Assembly (NCBI GenBank): GCA_018136815.1
Contig: CM030936.1
Location: 5,617,774 to 5,681,773, forward strand
Source: Isochrysis galbana
Lineage: Eukaryota; Haptophyta; Isochrysidales; Isochrysidaceae
Direction of reading: 5' to 3'
DNA: 64,000 nt
Shown here: positions 21,253 to 30,569 of the stretch, piece after piece
Layout of the letters: the number at the start of each line of letters is the position of its first letter
How positions within the stretch are numbered: the stretch's first letter is position 1
Notes under the pieces: generated by a model
What the model was told of the DNA's origin: nothing
Database searches by the model: none
Seen by the model: the letters and a program-made list of their open reading frames with translations, nothing else
Program-made: the position numbers and the translations under genes

Positions 21253-21922
21253 AAGGGGCAATCCTGCCGCACAGCATTCCAAAAGACTTACCGAATAAGA
21301 CGAGAGAAATGCGATGTGCCTAAGGGGGAGTTACGAAGAGGTTGCAAATTAAACCTGATTGCAATCGCTGAAGACTGAAGTAGATAGAGAAACGTGAAAC
21401 GTGGGGAAGATAGCAAATCAAACCTACTTACGAGGCGCCTGGGAGGAAGAAAGGTGGGGAAACTTCCCTTCTCTTTCGAGAGAAAGAGAGAGGGCGCTCC
21501 GCAACCCAAGATCCTAGGCGTCCACGCGAAGTTTTTGACCGAGAACGAGAACGAGAGAACAATAACGATGAATGCCGAATGGCGAAGAGAAGAGCGAAGC
21601 CTAACGAGTGTCGATTCGCGAATGCGACACCCCCCTCCCTGCTAGGATCGGTACGCCACCAAGCCGCAAGCCAAGCCCCAGCAGACCCTCCCTCCCAAGC
21701 CAGCGCCCAAACCCCAACCCGCCCAGCAGCACCGGCCCGCGCCCGAGCGGCCGGGCTCAGCTCAAGACGCGGAAGGCGACAAGAGGGGGAGCAAACCAGC
21801 CGGCCGCGGAGCCGGCACTCCAAAGCGGGCCTAGGGCGCCCGCAGCTTCTCCCCCGGGGGTGGGGATGGCAATCTCACCCACCCGCGATAGAAGTAGAAC
21901 CCAGCGGGTACGAATGTAGAGT
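21253..21922. other. Intergenic, nothing recognised
   Basis: GC-rich open frames on both strands give Pro/Arg/Ala-rich products with no domain. A word gaatgcgacaccccccct at about 21,620 recurs at 52,792. Confidence 0.4.
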
Positions 21923-22327
21923 TTAACAGTAACCCCCCGTTCGTACCGCTGTCGGGTTCGGGACTTCTCTCTCGGCTTTCGCTCTCCCTGCCCAGTCCGC
22001 CTTCGTTCTCCACACCGACTTGTCGGCGTCGGGGTGGTACCAGCACAGAATGGCCTTAAGGGCGCGCTCCTTCGTGTCCTCCTGCGGAGTCACGCGCCCC
22101 CCGCTTGTGTATGATGTGCGAGCGGCTGCTCGACGCCGGGACCGCCCGGCAGGCTCGTCTCCTGCCCCTCCCCCCTCACGAAGAACGTCCGCGGCAGCGT
22201 CGTCGATCGCAACGGCGAGGGGAGATGCAGCCGCAGCGCCCCCTGCGTCGCGCGCGCGACGGGGGTGCCTGGGGGACAAAGCTGGGCTTGTGCATGCCCC
22301 TGGCTGCGATGCGAGTCCTGGGGCCAT
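21923..22327 (-). CDS. Possible J-like domain exon
   Basis: The C-terminal ~50 residues of this frame read ERALKAILCWYHPDADKS followed by a basic helix. The word WYHPD near a helix resembles degenerate J-like domains (LxxLLxxWHPDK) at the ends of many algal and giant-virus proteins. The N-terminal half is Ala/Arg/Pro-rich and looks like GC-driven read-through, so the real gene, if any, must have another start or exon. It is divergent from the pseudokinase gene 150 bases away. Confidence 0.25.
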   Translation of the reverse strand: MAPGLASQPGACTSPALSPRHPRRARDAGGAAAASPLAVAIDDAAADVLREGGGAGDEPAGRSRRRAAARTSYTSGGRVTPQEDTKERALKAILCWYHPDADKSVWRTKADWAGRAKAEREVPNPTAVRTGGYC

Positions 22328-22479
22328 AGAGCTGCAGGGGAGGCTGCTGGGGGGGCGAAGAACACGTTGCCAGGGTTCAACGCGCGCTCAGGAATTGAGT
22401 GGGCACGGAGTACATTTACGAGATTCTATTCTGACCGGAGGCACCTTCCCCTCCGCCGCCGCCGCCGCCGCTGCCGCCG

Positions 22480-24150
22480 ATGTCGCGGCTTCCCGGCGCG
22501 GCTCACGCGCTGGTGCTCGCGCAGCTTCTGTGCATGTGCTCGGCGCTGCGCATATTCCGGCCTTCCTCGATCACTATTCGCCGTCAGGTCGGCCAGCTCG
22601 GCTTCGCCACCGAGACCGAATGGCAGTACTATGGTGGGAGGCGCAACCCGCTCGACTCATCGACTCCCGCAAGGACAGTCGAGGCCTCAGGCATCTCGGT
22701 GCGGCTGTTCGACGCGGCGCTCGCAGATGGCTCGCGCGTGCTGCTCAAGGAGTTCCTGGGTGAAGAGGCCCGCCGCTTAGGCGAGCGAGAGCTCCAGATC
22801 TACGAGCAGCTCGATGCGGGAGGCGGCCTGGGGGAACTCAACGTCGGCACGCTCTTCGGCCACATGCAGTCCGACAAGGCGTTTGAGACGCCGGGTTTTG
22901 TGCAGTCTTGGGTCACCAGCTTTGGCCCTGGTGTGCCGCCACCTGCCGCCGGCAACCTGTGGCTCGTCTTTGCATGGGAGGGCCTCCGCACTGTGGGTGG
23001 TTTTGCGCGCTCAGAGCAAACCCGCGAGGTCTGGGATTTCTTTGGCAGCGGGTTTGGCGGCGGTTTATTCGGAGGACAGGGTGGGCCGCCGGCGGCACGG
23101 CGCGAGTGGGTGCGCGCTGTGGCGCGCCTCTCGCTCGAGGCGCTTGCTGGGCTGCACGCGCGCGGCGTGGCACATCGCTCGCTAGGGTCGTCATCGCTGC
23201 TTGTGTCCACATATGACCAGCGTGAGCATTCCAGCCTGCGGCTCAAACTTATCGACTTTGGCTTCGCCACCACCGCGGCGCTGCTCACTCCTGAGGAGAC
23301 TTCTGCGGCTTTGCGACAGGTGCGATGGCTTTCATAAGCATTCACGTAGGCCATGGGATTGATGTATGGCACGATGCGCACCCATTACTCTGCCTAGTTG
23401 CATTCTCATAAGCCATGGTCAAAGTGCATTGATGGTAATTGTGAACGACAAATGATCGCACGCACATCTTATTGCTACCATTAGTCCAAGAGGTGAATCA
23501 GTGCCACCGCCCCTCATTGTAGCGTGTCCGTTGCATGAGCAGGTCAGCCTGAATCCGATGGATATTCTTCCGTTGCTCACCCTCTATGATCTCCACGGAC
23601 TCGGATACGTTTTGCTTGATCTCGTTCTCGCCTCCTTGTGCTCTTCTCCTAACGACGTGTCAGGAGCGAAAGATGAATTGGCGGCGGCAGGTGCACGATC
23701 TCCACCAGAGCTCCAGTCTCTGAAGCGTCTTGTGGAGGATGTCTTTCAGGACGACGTTGAGGGGGGCTTTCGTGACTACTGCTTAGAGGAGCCGGGATGG
23801 GGACCTGCGGTAGAGTTTCTCGATGAGAACGACAGGGGCGGATGGTGCGCGCCCACTCATGCGTGGCCTCTCACCCTTGGATCTGTCCCACACGCCTTTT
23901 GCTTCTGCTAGTGGCACCACGTGCATTTTGTGGCCGTTGCCGTCATGCAGCAGTTTGAACCCTTTCCACCACGTCTTTTGAGTCGTTGTCCAACACATAG
24001 CCGCTGGCAAGGACTCGACTCGTGCCCGCTCTTGCGATGCGTAGGACCCTGATTCAGCAGCTCGTTGATTGCCATACGACCGAGGCACTGGGCCGTGTCA
24101 CTGCCCAAGGGCTTCTTGATTCGCCATGGCTGCGACTCGGAGGACGTTGA
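22480..24150 (+). CDS. Plastid-targeted pseudokinase, three exons
   Basis: The proposed exons are 22480-23319, 23543-23844 and 24045-24150, giving 415 residues; the junction phases (0, 2) agree on both sides. The leader is a signal peptide (AHALVLAQLLCMCSA) followed by a basic stretch, suggesting a complex plastid. The rest is a protein-kinase fold: the ATP Lys equivalent is K90 in RVLLKEF, a catalytic-loop equivalent HRSLGSSS is at 232-239, IDFGFA is at 258-263, a helical C-lobe contains LHGLGYVLLDLVL, and the end is RVTAQGLLDSPWL, the usual last kinase helix. The catalytic Asp of HRD is Ser, and the following Lys and Asn positions are Gly and Ser, so phosphotransfer is unlikely although DFG is kept. 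It could act as a scaffold or nucleotide-binding regulator in the plastid. Confidence 0.75.
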
Positions 24151-24979
24151 TAATGCACTTCACGAGCCAGCAAAGCGCTGGCCGAAGCCTCGGCTACCAA
24201 GCGATCACCTTATGGCGGTTCCGACAGATTTTTGTACCGAATCGACTGCCACGCGTGCTTCCCTGCCACCCATCACATGGCATCTTCAGACGACTAATTG
24301 ATGCATTCTGCAGCACGGCTTGTTGGTGTTAGGCGTCCATGATCCATGATCCTTCTAGCGAGAAGACCAATAGACCTTGTGAATGGCAGAGCAGGCGATG
24401 GACCACCAGTACTCGCAGATACGTAACACCAACGGATCATTGTGTTGTACCTCTTTCAGGAGCAACAATTATTGGTCATGCGCTGCAGGATGCTGTGATG
24501 CAACCATAAGTGGGCGCCCACCCTCACCTCGCCCACTCGGGCTGCCGGAAATCTATAAAAGATCCAATGGCCTTCTGCCGGCGTTTCGGATTCATCGCCT
24601 TGCATCTAAAAAAAAACTTATAATGTTCTTACCGCACTTGCGGCGCATGGACCCACTCTTTTGAAAAAAAACATCTGAAGAATCTGGGCTACACACCTAC
24701 TACGGACTAGTTTCCCTTTACTATTACCAACGCCCTTATCTTCCCTCCCCCCAGCTCTTCCCCTGCCCCCCTTCGTTCCTTTTTCTTCGGTTTCCGGGGT
24801 CCGGCCCTGGTACACTACCTAGGGCCTGGTTCGGAGCGTGGGGGCCGGGCAGGCCTTTTGAACCGTCACTCTTGGAGATCGCGCCTATTCAGATTCGCGG
24901 TGGTTGTATGGGTTTCTTATGTCTTGCGTTGTTTTTGGGTGCTCCCTTTGGTCGTTGCTTACCGGGTCTATTAGCTATT
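24151..24979. other. Intergenic with dispersed A-rich repeat copy
   Basis: Bases 24,605-24,830 carry a copy of the dispersed family: an A-run, then CTTATAATGTTCTTACC, then (inverted) the word CTGAAGAATCTGGGCTACAC, and an end near CCCTGGTACACTACCTAGGG. The same two end words, in the opposite orientation, bound bases 41,586-41,745. No gene is recognised. Confidence 0.5.
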
Positions 24980-25390
24980 AGGTGTCGTTCCGTCAATTGT
25001 GGGACATCAGTCGAATTGAGCGATCGAATGTCCACAGTTGTATATAGAGCAGTATTTTAAAATTAAATGCATAACAACTTTTTTTCTCTGCTTCCCCGCG
25101 CGGTGCATGTTCCCCCCCGAGGGGGGCGCCGTGTCAGCGCTTTCCCCCTGCGTCTCCTCTAAGGCCGACAACTACATAAACACTCAATTTAAGAGATATT
25201 TAGAACGGAGCATCTGTGATGACCTGCAATCACATCGTGCACGCCTTGCATGGGCACGGCGCGATGTGCATCGGTCCCCCCGCGTAGACGCCGTGCGTGC
25301 GCATGCCAACTTTTTCCATCTGCGTACCCCCTAATGCCCACAACTACGTAAACTAGCCATATAAGATATGTTTCTTTACGCAGCACGTGC
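24980..25390 (+). mobile_element. Repeat family 1, copy B
   Basis: It starts AGGTGTCGTTCCGTCAATTGTGG and runs through the conserved block to GTCCACAGTTGTATATAGAG, an AT-rich patch (ttttaaaattaaatgc), GC-rich palindromic units, and ends near ATGTTTCTTTACGCAGCACGTG. It abuts a LINE fragment whose reading frame stops at the junction, so the element probably inserted into the LINE. Confidence 0.7.
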
Positions 25391-25394
25391 AGGT

Positions 25395-25610
25395 CGCTTA
25401 TGTCTATCCTCTTTTTGGGTTGTCTTCCCATACCCGCTTGGGCAGTTCTTGCCGAGTCGGTTTCATGAGCGAAGAATAGTGCTTTGCTTAGTGTGGTGAA
25501 TCTTTCTATTATTCGTATCAGTATTGATTCTTCCGAGAAGTCTACACCGTCATAGTGAATTCTGTAAAAGTCTGTGATAATATATCTCCACGCTGCGGGA
25601 TTACTGTACG
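25395..25610 (-). pseudogene. LINE-type retrotransposon C-terminal fragment, copy 1
   Basis: About 65 codons on the minus strand read with the pattern YIITDFYRIHYD, RIIERFTTLSKALFFAHETD, SARTAQAG. The same pattern, diverged, occurs at 37,286-38,020 (minus) and 41,063-41,396 (plus). The longer copy also has a CCHC knuckle typical of the C-terminus of non-LTR retrotransposon proteins. This copy is truncated on both sides. Confidence 0.55.
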
Positions 25611-26420
25611 TAAGTATAAGTTTCTCAAAGTTGCTTGAGGTTGCTCTTCTAGGGGTAAAGATGCTCGGAGTTGCTCGCACGCTCAAACACCCCAAAGTTG
25701 CTCAGAAAGCTGCCGGCAACTCTTGCCTGGCCCTAGCGCGGTCGCTTCGGCGACAGCGGCGTGTCCATCAGTAGTTCGGTTTATCTCGGCGAGGGCGGCG
25801 GCAGAGGGGGAGGGGAGCGGCGCGCGCTCCATGAACCTATCAGTTTACTGATAGTTGACGGGGGGGGGGGGGAGAGAAAGGTCCGAGGGAGGAGGGCAGG
25901 GAGGATGAGGGGGGCGGAGGGGTGCTCTGTGCAGATGCCCCTCTTTCAGGGTCAGGGTGTATGGGTTCACGTTTACCCGGTGTTGACCCACTTTGCGTTA
26001 ATTAACACCTCCATTGGCTAGGTGTGGCACATGCGTTAACACCTCAATCTGCAGGTGTTGGTACCAGCAGCGGGTTAACACCACACTGCCGGTGCTGTGT
26101 ACTATACTGTGCACCCACGCACCCACGCACTCACGCTCCCACTGACCACTGAATGCTACGTGCCGCGCGTGCGCGCGCACGAGGAGCTGCACGGCCAAGC
26201 GGCAAGTGGGGAGTTGCTGGAACGCGACTTTGGCCCGTAGGAGTACCCCACAGATACCGAAAACGAAAACAAAGGAATGATGGGGGGAAAGGGAGGAGGT
26301 GGAGGGAAGGGAAGAAAGAAGAAAGGGCGATGTCAGCAAGCAGGTAAGATTACCTAGACCTAGTAGGTGTTAGCCCTAGCCCTGAATCTTCAGATGTTTC
26401 TTTTCTTCTGCCAACCTCTC
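25611..26420. other. Intergenic, nothing recognised
   Basis: A poly-G tract is at 25,860-25,872. Bases 25,985-26,095 have four copies of a ggtgttaac/gttaacacc word. Bases 26,365-26,405 carry the word CCTGAATCTTCAGATGTTTC that recurs near 24,670 (inverted), 41,720 and 53,485. No gene is supported. Confidence 0.4.
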
Positions 26421-26992
26421 GCGCGCCCCTACATGTGAAACTCAGCGGGTTCACTCTCCAGCAAACACAGTAAACACAGTATGTTTTTGGCCATGGAAGA
26501 AACTCAGTGAAACTCAGTGGGAAACTCAGATACGGGGGGGGCTCCACCGTTGCCTGTTGCCCCCTTTCCCCTTTCCCGCTTCGCCCCCTTGCTGTCTGCC
26601 GCGCCCCCCCTTCCCTCATGTTCAACTGTTCAACCCCAACCCCGACCGCGCCTCCCGCTCCATCCGTAGCACACTGCACACTGCCCACGTTCCGCCCTGA
26701 GGTGGAGGTGGACGAGCCACCGCTCAACGGCGCGCTGCCGGCGCAAGACGCAATGCCCGCTGAAAATGTGTTGGCGTTCCTCGACGGAGAGCAGCAAGAT
26801 CGGCCGCCGACCCGCCCCTATGCGGTTGAGGCGGAGGAGGAGAGCAATGCGGCCTTCGGCCCCTGCCGCTTCACCATCACCTCACGCCGGGACCTGCGGC
26901 CCCGACTGCCTCTCCTAGAAACTCAGCCAAACTCATATGTATTTGCCCTCCGCAGAAACTCACTGAATCTGTGTTTCACATGTAGGCGCGCG
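26421..26992. mobile_element. TIR-bounded element, ~570 bp
   Basis: The sequence CCTACATGTGAAACTCAG, preceded by gcgcgc, at 26,421-26,445 is repeated inverted at 26,969-26,992 with one or two mismatches. Short gaaactcag/gaaactcac words are repeated near both ends as subterminal repeats (for example ~26,500-26,530 and 26,918-26,965). The middle has an open plus frame (about 26,690-26,910) with a plausible protein-like stretch (VLAFLDGEQQDRPPTRPYAV) but no known domain. It is probably a non-autonomous DNA element that carries or captured a gene piece. Confidence 0.6.
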
Positions 26993-27184
26993 CCTGCAAT
27001 GCACGGAAGGGCCGTAGAAAGTAGACGAGCGTCCTCCGCTCCCGAAACGTCCTAAGCGCTCGAAAGTACTTTAGAGTAGAGTACTTTACCTGCGGAAGAA
27101 GAGGGGGAAACAGAGGAGGGGGGGAGAGAGAGCGAGGAGCCGTTTCTCCCCCCGCGCGAGCCGGTCGCGACTCCCGGGGGCTTG

Positions 27185-27221
27185 CTCTCTCTCCTCTCTC
27201 TCTCCTCTCTCTCTCTCTCTC

Positions 27222-27308
<87 letters not shown>
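27185..27308. repeat. (CT)n microsatellite in tektin leader
   Basis: About 124 bases of CT repeats end ~50 bases upstream of the tektin ATG, so the tract lies in the promoter or 5' untranslated region of that gene. Overlapping SLSL and RERE frames are artefacts. Confidence 0.95.
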
Positions 27309-27311
<3 letters not shown>

Positions 27312-27359
27312 TCCTTCCCACAGGTCTCTCCCGCTACCTCTCTCACCTCGTCGGCAGCG

Positions 27360-29016
27360 ATGGCAACGCCGCTGCACCACGTGCCCCTCGACGACAACTC
27401 CCGCGCGCTGCCGCTTCAGCCCCACCAGTGGAGCCTCGACCACTCGGTACGCGCAGCCGCATCGGCAGAGGTGCAAAGCATCGCCTCCACCAACCGCAAT
27501 TTCGCCGCATCGGTCGAGAGCGCTACCAAGGAAGAGCAGGCCTTCTTGCTCAGCCAGTCCAACCACCAGATCGAGCGCAAGTTGGCGGAGACCGCCTCGC
27601 TCGAGTCTGAGGCCTCACGACAGCTCAGAGCAACAGAGGAGGAACTCCGCATGCTTGAGGAGGCGATGAACAAGACAGAGGCCGCGCTGGTATCGAAGGA
27701 GCTGCCTATCCAGCGCACCGATGACTGGCTTGCCACGCGTGCCAACCGGCCGCAGTCGGAGGCGATGCGCGATAACGTCGAGATCGCCATCGACGCTCTC
27801 GCCAGCGAGCTTCGTGAATCGGTGCGTGCGCCACCGTTGGATCTTGGGAATCACAGCCATGCTGGAAGAGATAGCTGGATCAGGGATGAGGACTAAGCAG
27901 CTGTTAAATCACTGCTCTTCAACCTCGGCGACGGCCCCTTAGGATGTGATGCCACTTCTTCGTGCCCAGATCTGATCTTAACCCTCGGTTCCGCATCGCA
28001 GGTTGTGCTTCTTCAGTCCACAATCGCGGCCGAAGCATCCGAGATCAAGCGTCTCCAGACTGCGATCGCCGCCCTGTCCGCCGACATTGCCGACAAGCAG
28101 ACAGCACTTGATGTCGATCGCACTACTCGCGAGATTTCGCAGGCGCAGCCGTCGATGCGTGACTGGCAGTTCACCTCCAAGGGACCGTACGTCGGCCCGG
28201 AGTGGCGAGGTTCGACGACAAGCATCTGCACGATGGCGCGGCAGGTACTTGTTGACTCACGGGTGCTTAAGGGGGTGGTATCTTCACAAACACTCGTCAT
28301 TGTCCGTCCCCCTGTCCCCCCACTCTTGACTTCCGTGGATTTGCTGGCCTACACGCAGATCGTCGCTGTAAGCGTGCGCCTGCGCGTCAAGGCAGCCCAA
28401 GTGGAGGCTGAGTGCGCGCGCAAGGAGGCGGCATCCAAGGCCAACCTCATCTATCAACATGAGAATTCGCTGAAGCGGCTCTATGCGACTATCCAGGTGT
28501 CGCAGCAAGAAATTGCAAAGCTCGACGACGAGGCGCAAGCTTTGCGCGAGCGGCAGCAGTCGACGGAGGCGTCCTTGTCTGACAAGGAGCAGGCCGTCGC
28601 TGTTGCCACTGAAAGGCTGCATACGCGCAATCAGCGCCCAGACCGCGAGCGTGTGCATGACGGCGCACAGATTGCCCTCCAGAACGAGCTGCGAGTACTC
28701 AGCAACGCAGCTCACGAACTTGCGCGCCAGATCCAACGGTAAGAAAACTCGCAACGCCCCTCACATCAGCCACGGAGAGTAGTAGTCCTGGGCGTTGAGC
28801 CGTAGTGGCAACCCACTATAAACAGACTAGGAGCGATTGAAGCCAGTGTGCATTGCCGCTCTGACACATGATCCTTTTGACGTTTCCAGTTGCCTTGACG
28901 ATCAAGCTCGTGTTGCAGCAGCCAAGGAAAAGGTCGAGTCCGACATGTTCAACAAGCAGACCTTCTTGCATTACGAAGAAGCCTTGCGCGACATTGAAAT
29001 CCCATTGTCTGCTTGA
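27360..29016 (+). CDS. Tektin-like axonemal filament protein, four exons
   Basis: The proposed exons are 27360-27821, 28002-28244, 28359-28738 and 28890-29016, giving 403 residues, the usual size for a tektin. The protein is almost wholly coiled coil, with two homologous halves. The first half has LATRANRPQSEAMRD (about 124-138), then a long helix ending IADKQTALDVDRTTREISQ, matching the family pattern of a K-x-A-L-x-(I/V)-D helix end. The second half repeats this with ATERLHTRNQRPDRERVHD and ends CLDDQARVAAAKEKVESDMFNKQ. The canonical nonapeptide RPNVELCRD is degenerate (RPDRERVHD). Tektins are filaments inside doublet microtubules of cilia and flagella. The 114-base intron 2 is stop-free and in frame, so retention would still give an open protein. 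Assigning a tektin subtype is not possible. Confidence 0.75.
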
Positions 29017-30569
29017 GCATTCTGGGAAGGTTGAGCTCAAGGGCGGGTGTCTTCAACGTATAGCGCTCCTGCACTGCGGACCAGGTTCCGCACCGGGCAG
29101 TCCCCGGAAAGGTCCTCGACGAGCGTTCGATTTGGTCGGTCCGCATGGTGGCGAGCCTGGCAGTCGTCCAAATCTTTCAGGCAATCAAATCCGCGTGTTG
29201 CCTGTGGGCTTATATTTCATGTCTTGTGGAGTGACCCGGATCTCTCGGGAAATCCGTTTCATTGGTCTCGGAACGGGAAGGGCAGGAGGGCACTTTAGTG
29301 TTCGTGTTGGGTGAATCCGTGGGATGGGCGAGTTGGGATGTGATGCGTCGCAAAGTGTGGTGTGCATAGCTCATGGCGGCGAGCTCAAAAGGTTGCTCCA
29401 AGAGGAGGCGTGGATAACTTAGGGATATACGATATGGGCTTTTGTGGGGCTGCACTCTCGCAAAAACAATCAGCAATGTTGCGACAAACGTAAGCGCCCC
29501 CCAAGCACTAGTTGCAAGTTGAGAGGCTGCGACCTCAAGTTTGGTTGTTTTTTGACAAGTACCAAATACCCCCATAAAGATAAAGAGTAAAGAGAGTATA
29601 ACTTCTACTTACAGAGCATCTAGCTGCGCTTGCACCGCTAGCACGTATTGCACGCGGCAGGAATGTGTTATGGTGAAGCCGCGAGAAGATCACCACGGCG
29701 TTGGTGATCTCTCGCGCGTGCTCGCCCGAGGGGGGCTTCTTTCCGCACTACTCCTTCGCGTACGCGACAAGCGCGATCGCGTCGGAGATGAGGAGCCCCC
29801 CATCGGGGAAGACGTGCCGAGCCGCCTCGGGCAGGCTCGACACGTCCGCTCGCCTGAGCTCCGCCAGCAGAGCCAGGCGTGAGGCGTGGCAGGAAGGGCC
29901 TGAGGTCTGCGTGCTCCCAATAGGCGGCAGCAGGGGTGCCATGTGAGATTTATTTACTTTCTTTACTGAGCGAGGAACGAGGCACCAGGAGGGTCGGCCC
30001 GACGGCGAGTGGAGAGACTCCGTCGGACGGAACGAAGAACACAATCAGACAATTCATCTATAAACGGAGAGATTTCGTTAAGGAACGGGAAAGGCAACAT
30101 GTGACCGAAACATGCAGTCAAGAGAAATGGGCAAGCTGGAAATTCGCAATTCACCGTGACAGAGAGATTCTTCCATTACGAGGGCCTTCATCAAACATGA
30201 GAGGTGGCGGACTCTTTCATCGAGAGACGAGAATCTCTCTGCGGGTGGAGTTTGTATTAGGAGGGAGAGCAGAGGAGAGAGAAACCGGGGAGAGAGACAC
30301 GCGGGGGGAACCTGCTGGTAATTTAATCAAAAGAGTGGTTGACATTTTTGGTAGTGACGGGAGCGAGCACTTGAGTCAAGGGATGGTGAGTGAAAAGAGC
30401 TGTCAGTGAAGATGGGGGTCGGGAGATCCAGTCGTTATTTACATTAGTTTTTTGATGTTTCCGCTGTTTTGCTGCTGTTGTGGTGGCCCGAAATCTTGTT
30501 TTGCGGAGGGGTATTCCTATTCGTAACGAAAACTATCGAGGGCCCCGCGGACCCGGGGGGGTATTGGAG
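29017..30569. other. Intergenic, possible relics only
   Basis: Bases 29,505-29,570 carry the words gcgacctcaagtttggttgtttttt and acccccata, found inverted near 45,975-46,020. Bases 29,750-29,870 on the minus strand have a plausible short helix (LALLAELRRADVSSLPEAARHV...) that may be a gene fragment but is not assignable. Purine-rich DNA at 30,230-30,310 follows. This gap would include the promoter of the large ORF. Confidence 0.4.

Noticed and set aside
21394-22046. Pro/Arg-rich ORFs upstream of the pseudokinase
   Set aside because: Overlapping open frames on both strands without domain or splice pattern, as expected from high GC content.
29670-29950. Short GC-rich ORFs on both strands near 29.8 kb
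   Set aside because: The minus-strand peptide looks protein-like but too short to assign, and the overlapping frames argue against a confident gene.
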